This document shows positions 5,853-8,223 of a DNA stretch of 8,223 bases, piece by piece; position 1 is the first letter of the stretch, and each line of letters begins with the position of its first letter. Under the pieces are notes generated by a model that saw only the letters and a list, made by a program, of their open reading frames with translations, searched no databases and was not told where the DNA came from. The DNA is from Burkholderiales bacterium. GTDB taxonomy: Bacteria > Pseudomonadota > Gammaproteobacteria > Burkholderiales > JAEUOS01. Position numbers and translations under genes: made by a program. Where the stretch lies: contig CANGUJ010000158.1 of NCBI GenBank assembly GCA_947456845.1, positions 1 through 8,223 on the forward strand, given 5' to 3'.

Positions 5853-7061
5853 ATGAATGCACCTGTAAGTCCGCGCCTTGACTTCGCCGGCATCAGCTAC
5901 GAGGAGGCCGTCGCCCGCGCGCATGCGCTGGTGCCCGTGCTGCGGGAGCGTGCCGCACGCACCGAGGCCGCACGCGGCATGCTGCCGGAGACCATCGCCG
6001 ATCTCAACCGCTCCGGCCTCATGCGCATCATGCAGCCGCGGCGCTGGGGCGGTATGGAGCTTGACTTCTCCATCATCGTCGACATCACCGACATCATCGC
6101 GCGCGGCTGCGCCTCGACATCCTGGACCTTGGCCAACATCGCGATCCACCACTGGATGCTGGCACTGTACGACGAGCGGGCGCAGGAGGAGATCTGGGGC
6201 GCCGACCCCGACATGTACATCGCCTCCGGCATCGCCTACCCGCAGGGGCGCGGCGAAGTCGTCGACGGCGGGATCCTGCTCTCAGGGCACTGGAACTTCT
6301 CCTCCGGCGTGGGCTGCTCGACCTGGAACATGCTCGCCTGCCTCATCCGCGACGCGAACGGCAAGCCGGTGGACTACCGGATGACGGTGATACCCGAGTC
6401 CGAGTACGAGATCGTCGACGACTGGCATGTGATGGGTTTGTCAGGCACCGGCAGCATGTCGGTCAAGTGCGACAAGGTCTTCGTGCCGGAGCACCGCGCG
6501 CTCTCCATGCTACGCGGGCGCCGCGAAGGCTTCCCCGGCTGGAAGGTCAACCCCGCGGCGTGCTACCGGATCCCCTTCGGCGGTCTGGCGGCGCACTGCA
6601 TCCTCGGCACCGCCATCGGCAACGCGCAGGCGATGTTCGACGCCGTCACCGATATGGTGCGCGAGCGCAGCACCAGCTACACCACGCTCCGGATGCGCGA
6701 CATGGGCACCGTGCAGAGCCGGGTCGGCCTGGCGGGTGCCCATCTCGATGCCGCGCGCCTGATGGCGCGCAGCGACTGCATCGAGGCGCAGGCCATGGCC
6801 GAGAAGGGCGTCGATCCGGACATGAACTACCGCCTCAAGCAGAAGCGCAACTGTGCCTACGCGATGAAGCTGGCCACCGACTGCGTCGACACGCTCTATG
6901 CCCTGGCCGGCGCCAACGGTCTTTATACCCGCGGGCCGATGGAGCGCATCTACCGCGACCAGCACGCGGCGGGCGGGCACATCAATTTCAATCTCGATGC
7001 CCATTCGACCTCCTGGGGGCTCTCGACTCTCGGCGGTGAGATCAATAATCCGGTCCTGTAG
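5853..7061 (+). CDS. Acyl-CoA-dehydrogenase-fold flavin-dependent monooxygenase, oxygenase component (HsaA/HpaH-like, group D)
   Basis: 402 residues, the usual size. Two-component monooxygenases of this type take reduced FMN/FAD from a separate reductase and hydroxylate phenolic or other aromatic rings. Seen in order: the N-terminal helical region with LPETIADLNRSGLMRIMQP (44-62) and RRWGGMELDF; CASTSWTLANIAIHHWML (86-103); the beta-domain motif LSGHWNFSSGVG (143-154); WHVMGLSGTGSMSV (191-204), the counterpart of the usual GLRGTGS loop; and the C-terminal helical domain with LYALAGANGLYTRGPMERIYRDQHAAGGH (348-376). The C-terminus lacks the catalytic Glu context of true acyl-CoA dehydrogenases, and the neighbours do not suggest CoA chemistry. 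GGGAGA (5842-5847) precedes the ATG by 5 bases. No flavin reductase is encoded in the window, so electrons must come from elsewhere. Substrate unknown; a phenolic or N-heteroaromatic acid is inferred from context. Confidence 0.88.
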   Translation: MNAPVSPRLDFAGISYEEAVARAHALVPVLRERAARTEAARGMLPETIADLNRSGLMRIMQPRRWGGMELDFSIIVDITDIIARGCASTSWTLANIAIHHWMLALYDERAQEEIWGADPDMYIASGIAYPQGRGEVVDGGILLSGHWNFSSGVGCSTWNMLACLIRDANGKPVDYRMTVIPESEYEIVDDWHVMGLSGTGSMSVKCDKVFVPEHRALSMLRGRREGFPGWKVNPAACYRIPFGGLAAHCILGTAIGNAQAMFDAVTDMVRERSTSYTTLRMRDMGTVQSRVGLAGAHLDAARLMARSDCIEAQAMAEKGVDPDMNYRLKQKRNCAYAMKLATDCVDTLYALAGANGLYTRGPMERIYRDQHAAGGHINFNLDAHSTSWGLSTLGGEINNPVL

Positions 7062-7076
7062 GCCCGCCCGGATGCG

Positions 7077-7081
7077 AGGGG
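7077..7081 (+). promoter_or_regulatory. Ribosome-binding site deciding a GTG start
   Basis: AGGGG lies 7 bases before the GTG at 7089. No in-frame ATG occurs until residue 76, well past the HxH metal motif at residues 21-23, so GTG is the only reasonable start for the amidohydrolase. Confidence 0.6.
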
Positions 7082-7088
7082 CGCGTGC

Positions 7089-7952
7089 GTGACTGCGTCG
7101 AGCGACGAGCGGCTGGTGTTTCGTGCGCCGGCGCTCGCCTGCGACAGCCACTTCCATGTGTTTGGCCCGGCCGATAGCTATCCCCATGGCAGCGACCTGC
7201 GCTACGCGCCGCCGCAGGCGCCTTTGTCGGAGTACCTGGAGTTGGCCGCCCTGTTGGGTATCGAGCGTTTCGTGTTCGTGCAGCCCTCCGCCTACGGGCG
7301 CGACAACACCTGCATGCTCGACGCGATGCGCGAGGTGGGTCCGGCGCGCTGTCGCGGCATCGTCGACTTGGACGACGACGTGTCGGACCGCGCGCTTGAC
7401 GAACTCCATGCGCTGGGCGTGCGCGGGGTGCGCATCAATGTCTCGCCGGTCAAGCCGCTAGCGCCGGGTTTCGGCGCGACGCTGCTGCCGCGGGTCAGGA
7501 GATTCGATGCGCGTTTCGCCGAGCGCGGCTGGCAGCTCGACTTCCTTCTGCCCGGCTGGCTGACCCATGAGATGCTGCCGGAACTCGCGCGGCTCAAGGT
7601 GCCGTTCACGCTGGCGCACATGGGCATGTTCCCGGCCCGCGACGGGCCCGGCCAGGCCGGTTTCCAGGCCTTGATCCGGTTGCTCAAGACCTGCCCTGGC
7701 GCCCATGTGAAATTCACCGGCACCTACCGCATGGCCAGCGCCCCGGATTTCGACGACGCGGCGCCGCTGGCGCGCGCGCTGATCGACGCCGCGCCTGACC
7801 GCATCGTGTGGGGCAGCGACTATCCGCACCTGTCGTTCGCCGACAAGGTAGGGTCGGTACAGTTGTTCAACCTGCTGGGCGAGTGGGCGCCCGACGCGGC
7901 GACCCGACGCAAGATCCTGGTCGACAACCCGGCGCGCCTGTTCGGCTTCTGA
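7089..7952 (+). CDS. Amidohydrolase-superfamily hydrolase, 2-pyrone-4,6-dicarboxylate lactonase (LigI)-like
   Basis: 287 residues, TIM-barrel amidohydrolase_2 type (cog3618-like), close in length to LigI and 4-sulfomuconolactone hydrolase. Seen: DSHFHVFGP with His21 and His23 after the first strand; YAPPQAPLSEYLELAALLGIERFVFVQPSAYGRDN (39-73), which matches the region where LigI-type lactonases bind substrate; GVRGVRINV (112-118); LAHMGM with His177; VKFTGTYRM with Arg214; and WGSDYPH with the essential Asp244. Lys or carboxylated Lys ligands of binuclear relatives are not apparent, fitting a mononuclear or metal-independent LigI-like enzyme. LigI opens the lactone ring of 2-pyrone-4,6-dicarboxylate without metal; a related carboxylated lactone is the expected substrate here. 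The start is GTG. It follows the monooxygenase gene by 27 bases and is the last gene of the apparent operon, which fits a step after ring cleavage and lactonisation. Confidence 0.88.
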   Translation: MTASSDERLVFRAPALACDSHFHVFGPADSYPHGSDLRYAPPQAPLSEYLELAALLGIERFVFVQPSAYGRDNTCMLDAMREVGPARCRGIVDLDDDVSDRALDELHALGVRGVRINVSPVKPLAPGFGATLLPRVRRFDARFAERGWQLDFLLPGWLTHEMLPELARLKVPFTLAHMGMFPARDGPGQAGFQALIRLLKTCPGAHVKFTGTYRMASAPDFDDAAPLARALIDAAPDRIVWGSDYPHLSFADKVGSVQLFNLLGEWAPDAATRRKILVDNPARLFGF

Positions 7953-8025
7953 GCCCGCGTCGGCTGGTGCTCGATGGTCCTCATGCCCATGTCCGCCTGC
8001 GCCGCCTGGGGCTCGCGCTGCCGCG

Positions 8026-8057
8026 CGGGCGCCGCGCCCGGCGCTGCGAGGCGCCTC
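8026..8057. other. GC hairpin and 10-base palindrome in the gap 7953-8094
   Basis: CGGGCGC/GCGCCCG arms (8026-8040) form a 7-pair stem with a one-base centre, and GAGGCGCCTC at 8048-8057 is a perfect palindrome ending 3 bases before a -10-like element. The first could mark the end of the upstream operon, though no T-run follows; the second overlaps the -35 region of the next gene and could be an operator. Both may be chance in this composition. I see no gene in the gap. Confidence 0.25.
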
Positions 8058-8060
8058 TCG

Positions 8061-8066
8061 TAGAAT
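8061..8066 (+). promoter_or_regulatory. Candidate -10 promoter element for the gene at 8095
   Basis: TAGAAT matches five of six bases of the sigma-70 -10 consensus and is followed by GCGGG, a setting common before genes in GC-rich betaproteobacteria. The corresponding -35 region is poor. Transcription would start near 8073, about 20 bases before the ATG, so this gene likely has its own promoter. Confidence 0.4.
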
Positions 8067-8094
8067 GCGGGTTTTGTCCTGATGGCAGCGCGCC

Positions 8095-8223
8095 ATGAAA
8101 CGCACCGACCTCGCCAAGAACCTCGGAAAGAAGATCGAAGGCAGACAGAAGCCGTTCGGCATGCCCGACGTGGCGGCCCTGGCCGCCCCTGCCATCGACC
8201 GGCGTGAGCAGCGCCGCCTCGAC
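8095..8223 (+). CDS. N-terminal 43 residues of a hypothetical protein, 3' truncated by the window
   Basis: From the ATG at 8095 the frame stays open to the last base, giving 43 codons. The start reads MKRTDLAKNLGKKIEGRQKP and the visible end is DRREQRRLD. This highly basic, helical N-terminus with a central Ala/Pro-rich stretch resembles the start of small conserved proteins of unknown function in Burkholderiales; that resemblance is from memory and is not a firm family call. No signal peptide. There is no clear Shine-Dalgarno sequence, but TAGAAT at 8061 gives a likely promoter. It follows the amidohydrolase gene by 142 bases and is probably a separate transcription unit unrelated to the catabolic genes. 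Confidence 0.55.
   Translation, partial: MKRTDLAKNLGKKIEGRQKPFGMPDVAALAAPAIDRREQRRLD

Noticed and set aside
5853..7061. Calling this a true acyl-CoA dehydrogenase
   Set aside because: The SGHWNFSSGVG and GLSGTGS motifs and overall layout match two-component flavin monooxygenases, and no CoA-related gene is nearby.
6510..7409. 299-codon reverse frame antisense to the monooxygenase and amidohydrolase genes
   Set aside because: It covers two well-supported forward genes and their gap; its translation has no domain-like features.

Overview
The window is GC-rich DNA with high GC at third codon positions and tightly packed genes. It carries two Bug-type (TctC-family) periplasmic solute receptors. 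That combination points to a betaproteobacterium of the Burkholderiales, most likely Alcaligenaceae (Bordetella/Achromobacter-like). This is an inference from gene content and composition; no rRNA or other taxonomic marker is present. I see no tRNA, CRISPR array, insertion sequence or phage gene.

Left part (1-2268). A forward gene enters from outside the window and encodes the C-terminal part of a molybdopterin (xanthine dehydrogenase/nicotinate dehydrogenase-like) large subunit. It runs convergently into a reverse gene for a 182-residue protein I do not recognise; the two stop codons share one CTAG. Further right on the reverse strand is the first Bug receptor.

Middle and right part (2405-7952). 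After a 136-base divergent gap all genes point forward: a cytoplasmic seven-repeat Asp-box beta-propeller, a two-cysteine Asp/Glu racemase/maleate isomerase-superfamily enzyme, a 169-base gap with a 15-base tandem repeat, the second Bug receptor, a VOC-fold (glyoxalase/extradiol dioxygenase) protein, an acyl-CoA-dehydrogenase-fold flavin monooxygenase, and a 2-pyrone-4,6-dicarboxylate-lactonase-like amidohydrolase. The last four are spaced 27-61 bases apart and look like one operon. A new gene starts at 8095 behind its own likely promoter and runs off the end.

Taken together this looks like an uptake and breakdown cluster for an aromatic or N-heteroaromatic acid: capture by a Bug receptor, hydroxylation (molybdenum hydroxylase and/or flavin monooxygenase), possible ring opening by the VOC protein, lactone hydrolysis by the amidohydrolase, and isomerisation or C-C/C-N chemistry by the racemase-fold enzyme. 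The substrate cannot be read from the sequence. The order of steps is inference.
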